Assembly: GCA_016714685.1 (NCBI GenBank) | Contig: JADKCH010000004.1 | Span: 62,001 to 126,000, forward strand | Direction: 5' to 3' | DNA: 64,000 nt | Source: Candidatus Geothrix odensensis | GTDB taxonomy: Bacteria > Acidobacteriota > Holophagae > Holophagales > Holophagaceae | Part shown: positions 41,926 through 50,301 of the stretch, in pieces | How positions within the stretch are numbered: position 1 is the stretch's first letter | How the letters are laid out: each line of letters starts with the position of its first letter | Position numbers and translations under genes: made by a program | The notes under the pieces: generated by a model | What the model was told of the DNA's origin: nothing | The model's database searches: none | Seen by the model: only the letters and a program-made list of their open reading frames with translations

Positions 41926-42940
41926 GGTTCACCCCGCCGGCGATCTCGATGGGCTGGCCATCCTGGAGGCTGCCCGGCCGGTCGATGACGCGGTCCTCGG
42001 CCTTCAAACCGGAGCGCACGGGCAGGCTGTCGCCGGCCCCGTCGCCGAGGGTGATCCAGCGCAGCTCCGCATGGCCCTCCTTGGCCAGAAAGACGCCCGT
42101 CAGCTCGCCCCGGGTCACCAGGGCGCTGCGGGAGACGGTCAGCCCCTCGGCCTTGGCGCCCGGCACGAGGATGCGCGCGAAAGTGCCCTGGCGCAGGCCC
42201 TTGGGAGAGAGCACCCGGGCCCGCAGGGTGCCCTTGTGGCTGAAGGCGTCGCCCCCGGGGGAGAGGGCGGTGACCTGGGCTTCGCCCGTGGCTCCTTCGG
42301 CCTCGAAGCGCACCTTCGTGCCCTGTTTGAGCGCCTTGGCCTCGCCCTCGGAGAGGGTTGCCACCAGCTCCTGCTCGCCTTCGCCCACCAGCTCGAGCAG
42401 CGGCATGCCGGGCCCCACGAAGTCGCCTTCGTTCACCTTGCGGGACTGCACCACGCCGGAGAACGGCGCGCGGATCTGGGTGTAGGCGAGGTTGGCCTTC
42501 AGGGAGGACACCCCGGCCTGGGCCTGGGCGAGCTGGGCCTGGGTCTGCTCCAGCTCCGACAGGGTGCTGGCCTTCTGCGCGAAGAGCGCCTGGATGCGGC
42601 GATGGTGAGCCTCGGCCGTGGCCAGCCCCGTCTGGGCCGCCTTCAGCTGAGCCTGGAGGTCCTCGTCGCCGAGGGCCATCAGCAGGGTGCCGCTGGCCAC
42701 CCGCTGGCCCTCCTGGACCAGCACCCGCTTGACCTGGGCCGCCATGCGGGTGGCCATGGTCGCGGTGCGCGTGGACTGGAGCGTCGCGGCCACCCAGCTG
42801 CCGCCCTCCGCCTGGGTCTGGGCCACCAGGGACACAGCCACCTTGGGCAGGGCCTTCGCATCAGGGGTGGCTTCCTTGTGGCCGCAGGCCAGCGTTCCGA
42901 GCATGAGGCCCGCGAGGGCGAGGGTCATGGACACCTTCAT
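41915..42940 (-). CDS. RND efflux periplasmic adaptor lipoprotein
   Basis: A 341-residue membrane-fusion protein. The lipobox is TLAC (Cys 19). The lipoyl halves flank an alpha-hairpin (AAQTGLATAEAHHRRIQALF to LEQTQAQLAQAQAGVSSLK); IRAPFSGVVQSRKVNEGDFV is the second lipoyl half. It links the permease to the TolC-type channel. Its ATG overlaps the TolC stop (ATGA). Confidence 0.93.
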   Translation of the reverse strand: MKVSMTLALAGLMLGTLACGHKEATPDAKALPKVAVSLVAQTQAEGGSWVAATLQSTRTATMATRMAAQVKRVLVQEGQRVASGTLLMALGDEDLQAQLKAAQTGLATAEAHHRRIQALFAQKASTLSELEQTQAQLAQAQAGVSSLKANLAYTQIRAPFSGVVQSRKVNEGDFVGPGMPLLELVGEGEQELVATLSEGEAKALKQGTKVRFEAEGATGEAQVTALSPGGDAFSHKGTLRARVLSPKGLRQGTFARILVPGAKAEGLTVSRSALVTRGELTGVFLAKEGHAELRWITLGDGAGDSLPVRSGLKAEDRVIDRPGSLQDGQPIEIAGGVNRVK

Positions 42941-44255
42941 GGGGTGACTCCTTCGATGGGGGCGCCGGTGGCCAGGTCGAGGGCCGCGCGGGCGGTACGC
43001 AGGTCATAGAGGCTCTGGAGCAGCAGGGTGCGGGCGCCCTGCCGGGCGGCCTCCGCATCCAGCACATCGGTGAGGGGCGTCAGGCCTTCACGGTGGCGGG
43101 CCTCCCGCAGCCGCTTGGATTCCTCGGAAGCGGCCAGGGCCTCCCTGGCGGCGGCATGCTTCGCCTCGGCGGCCCGCAGGGCCTCCCGGGCCACGCGCAC
43201 TTCGTGCTCGGCCTGCTGCTGCTTGAAGGTCCGCATGTCCTCGGCGGCGCGGGCCTGGGCGTGGGCGGCGTTGGACTTGGCCCGGTCCGGTCCCGAGAAC
43301 ACCTTCCACTTCACGCCCACGGCGGCCCAGGTCCAGGTGCCGCCCTGATGCCAGGACTGGCGCAGGGTGCCGGCGCCCAGCTCGAGGCCGACCTCGGGCT
43401 TCAGGTTCCCCGAAGCGGCCTTCGCGGCCTGGCCCGCCGCCTTGGCCTGCAGCTCGGCCGCCTGCAGGTCGGCGCGCACAGGCGTCAGGGCTGAGCCATC
43501 CCGCGCGGCACCTTCCGCCTGCAGCGGCGTGGCGAGGGGGCTTCCACCGGCGCGCTGCCGGTCAGGAGCCCCAGGCCCGAGCGGGCGGCCCGCACCTGAC
43601 GCACCACCTCGGCCTTCTGGGCGTCCACCTGGGCGTGGACCGCCTTCAGCCGCTGCAGCTCCGATTCAAGCATGAGCCCCTGCTGGACGCGGGCCCCCAC
43701 GAAGGCCTCCAGGCCCAGGATCCAGGTGCGGGTGTCCTCCACCCACAGCAGGGCCTGCTCGGCCACCTGGGCACCGAAGTAGGCCTCCACGATGGCCATG
43801 GCCGTCTCCTGCTCGCGGCGCGTCTGGCTGGCGGACTCGGCCTGGGCCGCGTACTCACCGGCCCACTTCGCCGCCGAGATGCGGCCGCCGGCGTAGAGGG
43901 GCTGCTGCACCACCGCCGAGCCGCCAAAACCCATGATGGCGTCCGGCTTGTTGAGGCTGGCGGGATTGAAATCCATGGCCGTGATGCGGCTCTGGTTGAG
44001 CCGCATGCCAAAGGCCTGCATGGGCTCGTCCGTGCGCACGCCCTGGGCGTTCAGAGTCAAGGTGGGCAGCTTCAGCGCGGCGAAGCCCGCGGCCTCGTCC
44101 CGCTTGCCCTCGACCAGGGCCCGGCCGGCCCGCAGCCCGGACTGGTCGCGCCAGGCCGTGCGGATGGCCGTGGCCACCGTGAAGGGTTCCTGCGCCAGGG
44201 CGGCGGTTCCGGCCACCAGGCACAAGGTCAGGCATTGCATGGTTTTAATGCTCAT
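42937..44255 (-). pseudogene. TolC-family outer-membrane efflux protein, frameshifted
   Basis: A signal peptide (CLTLCLVAGTAALAQ) and first TolC half (PTLTLNAQGVRTDEP, QQPLYAGGRISA) run from ATG 44255 and stop at 43485. The second half (EVGLELGAGTLRQS, FSGPDRAKSNAAHAQARA) continues in another frame to 42937. Adding one C (one G on plus) to the five-G run at 43536-43540 joins the halves through EAPLATPLQAEGAARDG. The full protein would have about 440 residues. A slipped or mis-called homopolymer is likely, since the rest of the operon is intact. Confidence 0.8.
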
Positions 44256-44273
44256 AAAGGAATACTCCAGGCC

Positions 44274-44297
44274 AAAAAAAGGGCTCCGGCCCTTTCA
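44274..44297 (-). terminator. Terminator/attenuator between arsR and tolC
   Basis: On the minus strand AAAGGGC-CGGA-GCCCTTT is followed by a run of T. It overlaps the ArsR stop codon and precedes the TolC ATG by about 20 bases. It could limit efflux-gene expression when the regulator alone is transcribed. Confidence 0.75.
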
Positions 44298-44624
44298 CTT
44301 CAGCGCCTTGTAGGTCACCCGGGCGCGATCGCTGACATGGCCGCACACCAGGTCGCAGAGCTCGCCCACCAGGGGCATCACCGGGGCGAAATACACCGCG
44401 TTGCCTTCGGGCTCTCGGCTCACCAGACCCACGCGCACCAGGCAGGCCAGGTGCTTCGAGGCATTGGCCTGGGACAGGCCCGAAGCCTCCGCGACCGCGC
44501 CCTGGCTGAGGGGGGTCTTGGAGTCCAGGAGGGAGCGCAGGATCTTCAGGCGGGAGGCATCCCCCAGGGCGCTGAAGAGGCCACTCACCTCGTCGATCAT
44601 GGGATTGCTGAGCTGGTGGGTCAC
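44295..44624 (-). CDS. ArsR/SmtB-family transcriptional regulator
   Basis: A 109-residue winged-helix repressor. The DNA-reading helix is in LSQANASKHLACL; the start GLFSALGDASRLKIL is standard. Cysteines are at 61 (in the recognition helix), 90 and 94 (ELCDLVCGHV), which could sense metal or form a persulfide bridge. It is the first gene of the RND/rhodanese operon and probably controls it and itself. A perfect TTGACA box lies upstream. Confidence 0.9.
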   Translation of the reverse strand: MTHQLSNPMIDEVSGLFSALGDASRLKILRSLLDSKTPLSQGAVAEASGLSQANASKHLACLVRVGLVSREPEGNAVYFAPVMPLVGELCDLVCGHVSDRARVTYKALK

Positions 44625-44639
44625 GAAATCAACTCCATG

Positions 44640-44672
44640 CGACTATGATCATTCAGTTTTGATTCATGTCAA
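44640..44672 (-). promoter_or_regulatory. Candidate arsR promoter/operator
   Basis: On the minus strand TTGACA (44672-44667) is a perfect -35. The -10 region is poor (ATCATA/TCATAG). The spacer has two TGAAT repeats 11 bp apart and a perfect palindrome ATGATCAT (44645-44652), a plausible ArsR binding site. Confidence 0.45.
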
Positions 44673-44821
44673 GTCCAGATTTTTGAAATCCCAATGAAAA
44701 CTGTATACCCATTGGGGCATCCAGCAACCAAAGCTTCCACTTTGGTGCGGATTTCGGTCCGGGTCGTGACGACCGTCATGCCCGGCGCCCCGGATTTGCT
44801 AGGCTGGCAGAGGGAGATGCC

Positions 44822-45352
44822 GTGGACGACCTGGACCTGCGCGCCGCCAAGATCCGCCTGCTCTGCACCGACATCGACGGGGTGCTCACCACCGGCGCCC
44901 TCCACTACGGGAAGGAGCCCGGCCACACCAAGGCCTTCCACGTGCGCGACGGCGCGGCCATCAAGTGGCTGCAGCGCTCAGGCATCCCCGTGGCCTTCAT
45001 CTCGGGACTCGCCTCCGACGCCACGGTGAACCGCGCCCGGGATCTGGGCGTGGAGGACTGCTTCGCCGGCCACCTGGACAAGGGGCCCGTGCTGGACCAA
45101 CTCTGCGCCAAGTACGGCCTGGCCCTGGACCAGGTCGCCCACCTGGGCGACGACCTGCCCGACCTGCCCCTGCTGCGGCGCGTGGGCCTGGCCTGCTGCC
45201 CCGCGGACGCCGTGGCCGAAGTTCAGGCGGCCTGCCACTGGGTGACGCCGGTGGAGGGCGGTCGGGGCATGCTGCGCCTCGTGGCCGAGCGCATCCTCAA
45301 GGCCCAGGACCGCTGGCACGCCATCCTCTCCACCTACGAGGTCCGTCCATGA
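44822..45352 (+). CDS. kdsC: KdsC-like 3-deoxy-D-manno-octulosonate 8-phosphate phosphatase
   Basis: A 176-residue HAD phosphatase without a cap domain. The nucleophile motif is CTDIDGVLTTG (Asp 17 and 19) and the last acidic motif GDDLPDLPLL. It matches KdsC in length and in KAFHVRDGAAIKWL. It releases phosphate from KDO-8-P for lipopolysaccharide. The GTG start has GAGGGAGA seven bases upstream. Its TGA overlaps the ATG of the next gene. Confidence 0.88.
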   Translation: MDDLDLRAAKIRLLCTDIDGVLTTGALHYGKEPGHTKAFHVRDGAAIKWLQRSGIPVAFISGLASDATVNRARDLGVEDCFAGHLDKGPVLDQLCAKYGLALDQVAHLGDDLPDLPLLRRVGLACCPADAVAEVQAACHWVTPVEGGRGMLRLVAERILKAQDRWHAILSTYEVRP

Positions 45353-45882
45353 AACTCCGCACCCTGCCCCTGCTGCTGCTGGCCGCCCTGCCCCTCGCCG
45401 CCCAGGACGCCGCCATCGGGCTCAAGGTCCATGGCCTGGCACCCATGAGCGACCTGCGCAACCTGACCAATGGCCAGATCGGGCTCGGCGCCTCCGTGTT
45501 CGTGGACATCCCCCTGGGCGAGGCCTTCCGCCTCCGCCCCACCATCGGCGCCCAGCAGATCCCCAAGGGCGACACCCTGGGCCTGGCCGGCACCAAGACC
45601 AGCGTCACCTCCGTGGACCTGATGCTCGACGCGCTCTGGTACCCCGGTGAGGACGCCCAGCGGGGCCCCTACCTGGTGGGCAGCCTCGGCGGCCAGCAGT
45701 GGCGCGTGAGCGCCACTGGCACCAACCCCTCAGCCACCTCCGCCACGCGGCTGGGCGTGGCGGGCGGCATCGGCTACCAGGCCTCCCCCCACCTCGGCGT
45801 CGAGGTGAAGGGATTCTGGAGTCCCATCGATAAGAACCTCACGGCCACGGGGCTCACCGTGGGCGCGACCTGGCGGTTCTAA
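45349..45882 (+). CDS. Outer-membrane beta-barrel protein
   Basis: A 177-residue protein with signal peptide (LPLLLLAALPLAAQD). It then shows alternating strands with conserved Gly (IGLGASVFVDIPLG, YLVGSLGGQQWRVS, GVAGGIGYQASPHLGVEVKGFW) and a C-terminal GATWRF, the terminal-Phe signal for BAM insertion. It is probably an eight-stranded OmpW/OmpX-like barrel; its cargo or role is unknown. It is ATGA-coupled to kdsC and convergent with the M3 peptidase. Confidence 0.78.
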   Translation: MKLRTLPLLLLAALPLAAQDAAIGLKVHGLAPMSDLRNLTNGQIGLGASVFVDIPLGEAFRLRPTIGAQQIPKGDTLGLAGTKTSVTSVDLMLDALWYPGEDAQRGPYLVGSLGGQQWRVSATGTNPSATSATRLGVAGGIGYQASPHLGVEVKGFWSPIDKNLTATGLTVGATWRF

Positions 45883-45895
45883 GGCTTACCTCGGC

Positions 45896-47989
45896 TTACT
45901 TCAACCCCCGCTTCTCGAGCAGCGGTCCCACCTTCGGATCGCGGCCGCGGAAGCGCTGGTAGAGCAGCGCGGGATCTTCCGTGCCGCCCTTCGAGAGCAC
46001 CTCGGCGCGGAACGCCGCCGCCGTGGCGGGATCGAAGAGGTTGCCCTTCTCCTTGAAGGCCTGGAAGGCGTCCGTATCCAGCACGGCGCTCCAGATGTAG
46101 CTGTAGTAGCCCGCGGCGTAGCCACCCATGATGTGGTTGAAATAGGGGCTGCGGTAGCGGGGCGGAATCTCCTCGATGAGCCCCCACTTGGCCAGCGAGG
46201 CCTTCTCGAAGGCGGCCGTGTCCTGGGGCTTGTTGGTAGTCAGCGTGTGCCAGTCCATGTCCAGCAGGGACGCGGCCATGTATTCCACCGTGGCGAAGCC
46301 CTGCCCGAACTTGGCGGCCTTGTTCATCTTCGCCACCAGAGCCTCGGGAATCACCTCGCCGGTCTTGTAGTGTTTCGCGTAGAGCTTCAGCACCTCGGGT
46401 TCCATGGCCCAGTTCTCCATGACCTGGCTGGGCAGCTCCACGAAGTCGCGGGGCGTGCCTGCCGTGCCGCGGTAGCGGCCCTTGTAGAAGAGGCCGTGCA
46501 GGCCGTGGCCGAACTCGTGGAAGAGGGTCTGCACCTCGTCCGAGGTCAGCAGGGCGGGACGGTCGCCGGAAGGCGGGGTGAAGTTGCAGACATTCACCAC
46601 CACGGGATCCACCTGCTTCCCGTCCTTGACCCAGGGGGACCGATAGCTGCTCATCCAGGCTCCGCCCCGCTTGCCGGGCCGGGGATGGTAGTCCACGTAG
46701 ATGAGGCCCAGGTGCCGGCCGTCCTTCTCCTTCACCTCGAAGCAGCGGACATCCTTCTGGTAGATGGGGAGGCCCTTCACCTCGGTGAAGGTCACGCCGT
46801 AGAGCCTGCTCGCCACCGCGAAGGCGCCCTCGCGCACCTGATCCACGGCGAAGTAGGGCTTCACGGATTCCTCATCGAAGTCGTACTTGGCCTGCTGCAC
46901 CTTCTTGGCGTAGAAGCGCCAGTCCCAGGCTTGGAGCTTCTGGCCCGGCAGGTCCTTGGCCATCATGGCCTGCAGCTCCGCGCGCTCCTTCTTGGCCACT
47001 TCCAGGGCCGGCTTCCAGATCTGGTCCAGAAGGCCGTAGACGCCCTTGGGATCCTTGGCCATGTTCTCTTCGAGGACGAAGTCCGCCCAGGTCTTGTAGC
47101 CCAGCAGCTGGGCCTTCTCCACGCGCAGAGCGGCGACCTTGGCCACGATGGCGTTGGTGTCCGTCTCGCCGCCCTGGTTGCAGCGCTCCAGGTAGCCCGT
47201 GAGGATCCGCTTGCGCAGGTCGCGGTTCTCCGCGCTCTCCAGGAAGGGCCAGATGCTGGGGCCGTCCAGGGTGAACAGCCACTTGCCGTCCAGCCCCGCC
47301 CGCTTGGCGGCGGCGGCGGCGGCCATCCGGGCGCCCTCGGGGAGGCCCGCCAGGTCCGCGGGGTTCTCCACCACCAGCTTGAAGTCCTTGGTGGCCTTGA
47401 GCAGGCGGTCCCCGAAACTGACCCCCAGGTTGGACTGCTCGGCGTTGATGGCGCGCATGCGGGTCTGCTGGTCGGCGGTGAGGGCGGCGCCCGAACGGAC
47501 GAAGCCCTTGTAGGTGCGCTCCAGCAGCCGGGCCTGGTCGGGGTCGAGCTTCAGGGTGGCCCGGGCCTCCCACACGGCCTTCACGCGTCCGAAGAGCTTG
47601 GCGTTCAGCTGGATGTCATCCCGGTGGGCGGCCATCAGCGGCATGAGCTCGCGGTTCACGGCCTGCAGCTTCGGGTTGGTTTCCGCGCCCGTGAGGTTGA
47701 AGAAGACGGAACCCACACGGTCCATGAACTGTCCTGACAGCTCCAGCGCCACGATGGTGTTCTGGAAGGTCGGAGCCGCCTTCGCCTCGGCGATGAGGGC
47801 CACTTCGGCCTTCTGGCGGGCCATCCCCTCCTTGAAGGCGGGAAGGAAGTGATCCTCCTTGATCTCTGCGAAGGGCGGCACGCCGAAGGGCGTCTTCCAC
47901 TCTGTGAAAAAGGGGTTGGCGGCGGGGGCCGGGTCCGCGGCCAGGGCGGGCAGCGTCATGAGGGCGGCCAAAGCAGAAGCGGTGCGCAT
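45896..47989 (-). CDS. M3-family metallopeptidase (peptidyl-dipeptidase Dcp-like)
   Basis: A 697-residue zinc peptidase. The site HEFGHGLHGLF gives the HExxH ligands, with the third ligand Glu about 26 residues on (ELPSQVMENW). An N-terminal signal peptide (ASALAALMTLPALAADP) places it in the periplasm. WKTPFGVPPF and YFNHIMGGYAAGYYSYIW are typical of Dcp/oligopeptidase A relatives. It would remove C-terminal dipeptides or cut short peptides. GGAG precedes the ATG. Confidence 0.9.
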   Translation of the reverse strand: MRTASALAALMTLPALAADPAPAANPFFTEWKTPFGVPPFAEIKEDHFLPAFKEGMARQKAEVALIAEAKAAPTFQNTIVALELSGQFMDRVGSVFFNLTGAETNPKLQAVNRELMPLMAAHRDDIQLNAKLFGRVKAVWEARATLKLDPDQARLLERTYKGFVRSGAALTADQQTRMRAINAEQSNLGVSFGDRLLKATKDFKLVVENPADLAGLPEGARMAAAAAAKRAGLDGKWLFTLDGPSIWPFLESAENRDLRKRILTGYLERCNQGGETDTNAIVAKVAALRVEKAQLLGYKTWADFVLEENMAKDPKGVYGLLDQIWKPALEVAKKERAELQAMMAKDLPGQKLQAWDWRFYAKKVQQAKYDFDEESVKPYFAVDQVREGAFAVASRLYGVTFTEVKGLPIYQKDVRCFEVKEKDGRHLGLIYVDYHPRPGKRGGAWMSSYRSPWVKDGKQVDPVVVNVCNFTPPSGDRPALLTSDEVQTLFHEFGHGLHGLFYKGRYRGTAGTPRDFVELPSQVMENWAMEPEVLKLYAKHYKTGEVIPEALVAKMNKAAKFGQGFATVEYMAASLLDMDWHTLTTNKPQDTAAFEKASLAKWGLIEEIPPRYRSPYFNHIMGGYAAGYYSYIWSAVLDTDAFQAFKEKGNLFDPATAAAFRAEVLSKGGTEDPALLYQRFRGRDPKVGPLLEKRGLK

Positions 47990-48091
47990 GGGGACTCCGG
48001 GAAGGGCATACCGTACCGTAGCATCATCTTACGAGGGAAGCCAGGGGGCCGCCTCCGTGGGACACTCCCTCCTCCCCCGCCAGGAGCCCCC

Positions 48092-49300
48092 ATGCCTGTC
48101 AGTCCCAGCCCGTTCCTCTGGCAGCGATGCTGTCTGGTGGCGCTTTGCCTGGCCCCGGCCCTCCCACTGAAATCGCAACCCGCGGCGAAGGTGGCCGTGG
48201 GCTTCCAGGTCACCGTTCCCGCCACGACGCCCCGGGATGCCGCCCTGCACGTGGCGGGCAACATGAACGGCTGGAACCCGGGCGATCCCCAATGGCAGCT
48301 CCGGCGACAGGCCGATGGCACCTGGTCCGGCCAGTTCCTCCTCGAGCCCGGCTATGCCCTGCAGTTCAAGCTCACCCGGGGCAGCTGGGAGACCGTGGAG
48401 AAGGACGCCAAAGGTGGCGAGCTTCCCAACCGCACGGTGGAGGTGGGCCCGGCCACGACCGTCCGAATCCAGGTGGCGAGCTGGCGGGACCAGGCCCCGG
48501 GGGCAGCGGTCACCCACACGGTCAGCGGCGACCTGCGGCTCATCGAGGACTTCGCCATGCCGCAGCTGGCCACGACCCGTACCCTGCGCATCCTCCTGCC
48601 GCCGGGCTACGAGACCTCCGGCCGGCGCTATCCCGTGCTCTACATGCACGACGCCCAGAACCTGTTCGACGCAGCCACCTCCTTCGCGGGCGAGTGGAAC
48701 GTCGACGAGACGCTGACGAAGCTGAGCGCCAGCGGGGAGCTGCCCGCCATGATCGTCGTGGGCATCGACCATGGCGGGAAGGAGCGGCTGGCCGAATACT
48801 CGCCCTACCGCGACGAACGCATCCCCACCGCGAAGGGCGACGCCTACGCGGACTTCCTCGTGCAGACCCTGAAGCCCTGGGTGGACCGCACCTACCGCAC
48901 GAAGCCCGAGGCCACCCACACCGCCCTGGCCGGCAGCTCCCTGGGCGGGCTCATCTCCCTCCACACCGCCCTCCGGCACCCCGGCGCCTTCGCCAAGGTC
49001 GCCTGCTTCTCCAGCTCTTTCTGGGTGGGCGAACGACAGATGCTGAAGGAGGCCGCTCACGCGAAACCGGCCCCCGCCCTGCGCCTCTACCTCGACATCG
49101 GCGACCGGGAGGCCGGGGCCCCCGCCCACAGCCGCCAGGCGGTGCAGGACACGCAGGACGTGGCCACGGCGCTGCAAGGGCGGGGCCTGGGCGCGGAGCG
49201 CCTGCGGGTGGTGGTGGCCCCGGGGGCCCGGCACACGGAGAGCGCCTGGGCGGCGCGGTTCCCGGCGGCGCTCCGGTGGCTGTTCCAGGCTGCGCCCTGA
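48092..49300 (+). CDS. Secreted esterase-like alpha/beta hydrolase with starch-binding-like N-domain
   Basis: A 402-residue protein. A signal peptide (CLVALCLAPALPLKSQ) is followed by a beta-sandwich (VPATTPRDAALHVAGNMNGWNPGD), like CBM20/CBM48. An esterase D-type hydrolase then has nucleophile GSSLGGL, a long YMHDAQNLFD motif and His near the end (APGARHTESAW). It resembles enterochelin-esterase-like hydrolases acting on sugar or siderophore esters. AGGAG precedes the ATG. It is divergent from the M3 peptidase. Confidence 0.8.
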   Translation: MPVSPSPFLWQRCCLVALCLAPALPLKSQPAAKVAVGFQVTVPATTPRDAALHVAGNMNGWNPGDPQWQLRRQADGTWSGQFLLEPGYALQFKLTRGSWETVEKDAKGGELPNRTVEVGPATTVRIQVASWRDQAPGAAVTHTVSGDLRLIEDFAMPQLATTRTLRILLPPGYETSGRRYPVLYMHDAQNLFDAATSFAGEWNVDETLTKLSASGELPAMIVVGIDHGGKERLAEYSPYRDERIPTAKGDAYADFLVQTLKPWVDRTYRTKPEATHTALAGSSLGGLISLHTALRHPGAFAKVACFSSSFWVGERQMLKEAAHAKPAPALRLYLDIGDREAGAPAHSRQAVQDTQDVATALQGRGLGAERLRVVVAPGARHTESAWAARFPAALRWLFQAAP

Positions 49301-49433
49301 GCCGCCGGGCACCCCGAGAAATAGGCAGGCATTCAAAATGATCGACTAATAAAAACGGTCATCACAGGTAATGGGTCCATGCTGAGCCAGGGTCCGAATC
49401 CCAATGAACCGGAGACCCGCGCACAGAGGACTC

Positions 49434-49571
49434 ATGTCCAACGACAAGAAACCCAAGAAGGCCAAGCCCGCCGTGATCCACGGCGCCACCCACAAGGGCG
49501 CGGGGCTGAGCGGTGCCCTGGCTGAGATTGCGAAGCCCGCGGTGCTCTCGCCGGCCAAAAAGAAGAAATAG
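49434..49571 (+). CDS. 45-residue Lys/Ala-rich small protein
   Basis: The ORF starts MSNDKKPKKAKPAVIHGATH and ends SPAKKKK. AGAGGA lies five bases before the ATG, and codons are strongly G+C-biased at the third position like true genes here. About a quarter of residues are lysine, with a hydrophobic centre (GLSGALAEIAKPAVL). It may be a nucleic-acid- or ribosome-binding peptide. No family is recognised. It lies alone between the esterase and a PAS sensor gene. Confidence 0.6.
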   Translation: MSNDKKPKKAKPAVIHGATHKGAGLSGALAEIAKPAVLSPAKKKK

Positions 49572-49591
49572 GGTCCAGCGGTAGCCGACCG

Positions 49592-50230
49592 CTACCGGTC
49601 CACTTCCGGGTATTCCCTCCGCAGGCAGTCAGGGCAGATGCCGTGGCTGAACTTCGCTTGGCTGTGCGCACTGACGTAGGACTCCACGCGGGTCCAGTGC
49701 CCACGGTCATCCCGGATCTTGCTGCAGTGCGCGCAGATCGGCAGCAGGCCCGAGAGGGTTCGGACCTTGGCCAGCGCCTCCTGGAGCTCAGCGATGAGGC
49801 GCTCGCGCTCCAGCTCGACCTGCTTGCGGTCCGTGATCTCCTTCGAGATGCAGACCACGGAGGAGATCGCCCCGTCCGGCCCGGGAATGGGCCTGACGGA
49901 GGTGATGTAGTGGCGGTCGCCCGCGGGCGTCGGAACCCGCACCTCGAACACGATGGTCTCGCGGGTTGAGAAGGCCCGGCGGACGACACTCATGCGCTTC
50001 TCGGCCTCCCCGGGTTCGAAGAGGTCCCAGATCCGCCGACCGATGACCTCTTCCGGCGTCCTGCCGAAGGGCCCTGCGAAGGCGGCGTTCACGTAACGGT
50101 AGGTGCCGTCCTCCAGGATGTTGAAGATCGGGTCGGTCGAGGCGTCCAGCACCGTCTGCATCACCTCGACCCGATCCGGCCAGGAGGAAGGACCCCCTGG
50201 GCTCGGATCGGTCTTGTCGATGTCGTCCAT
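49592..50230 (-). CDS. PAS-domain protein with Cys-rich C-terminal motif
   Basis: A 212-residue protein. A PAS domain spans about 25-140 (FNILEDGTYRYVNAAFAGPFG). A short coiled helix follows (VELERERLIAELQEALAKVRTL), and then GLLPICAHCSKIRDD, then FSHGICPDCLRREYP. The CxxC and HGxCPxC pattern is a recurrent tail on PAS/GAF sensors in many bacteria and may bind zinc. There is no kinase or GGDEF output, so it likely signals by protein contact. The ATG at 50230 is chosen as the last start before PAS homology. Confidence 0.72.
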   Translation of the reverse strand: MDDIDKTDPSPGGPSSWPDRVEVMQTVLDASTDPIFNILEDGTYRYVNAAFAGPFGRTPEEVIGRRIWDLFEPGEAEKRMSVVRRAFSTRETIVFEVRVPTPAGDRHYITSVRPIPGPDGAISSVVCISKEITDRKQVELERERLIAELQEALAKVRTLSGLLPICAHCSKIRDDRGHWTRVESYVSAHSQAKFSHGICPDCLRREYPEVDR

Positions 50231-50301
50231 GGTGGCCCCCGACGGTCGGCCCTTCGCGCCCGTGCCCGTCTCTGACGGATCGGCCTGTCGGGGCCGACGA
50301 G

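Noticed and set aside
44683..44709. Promoter TTGAAA/TATACC before kdsC
   Set aside because: The 15-bp spacer is too short and the boxes lie over 110 bp from the start.
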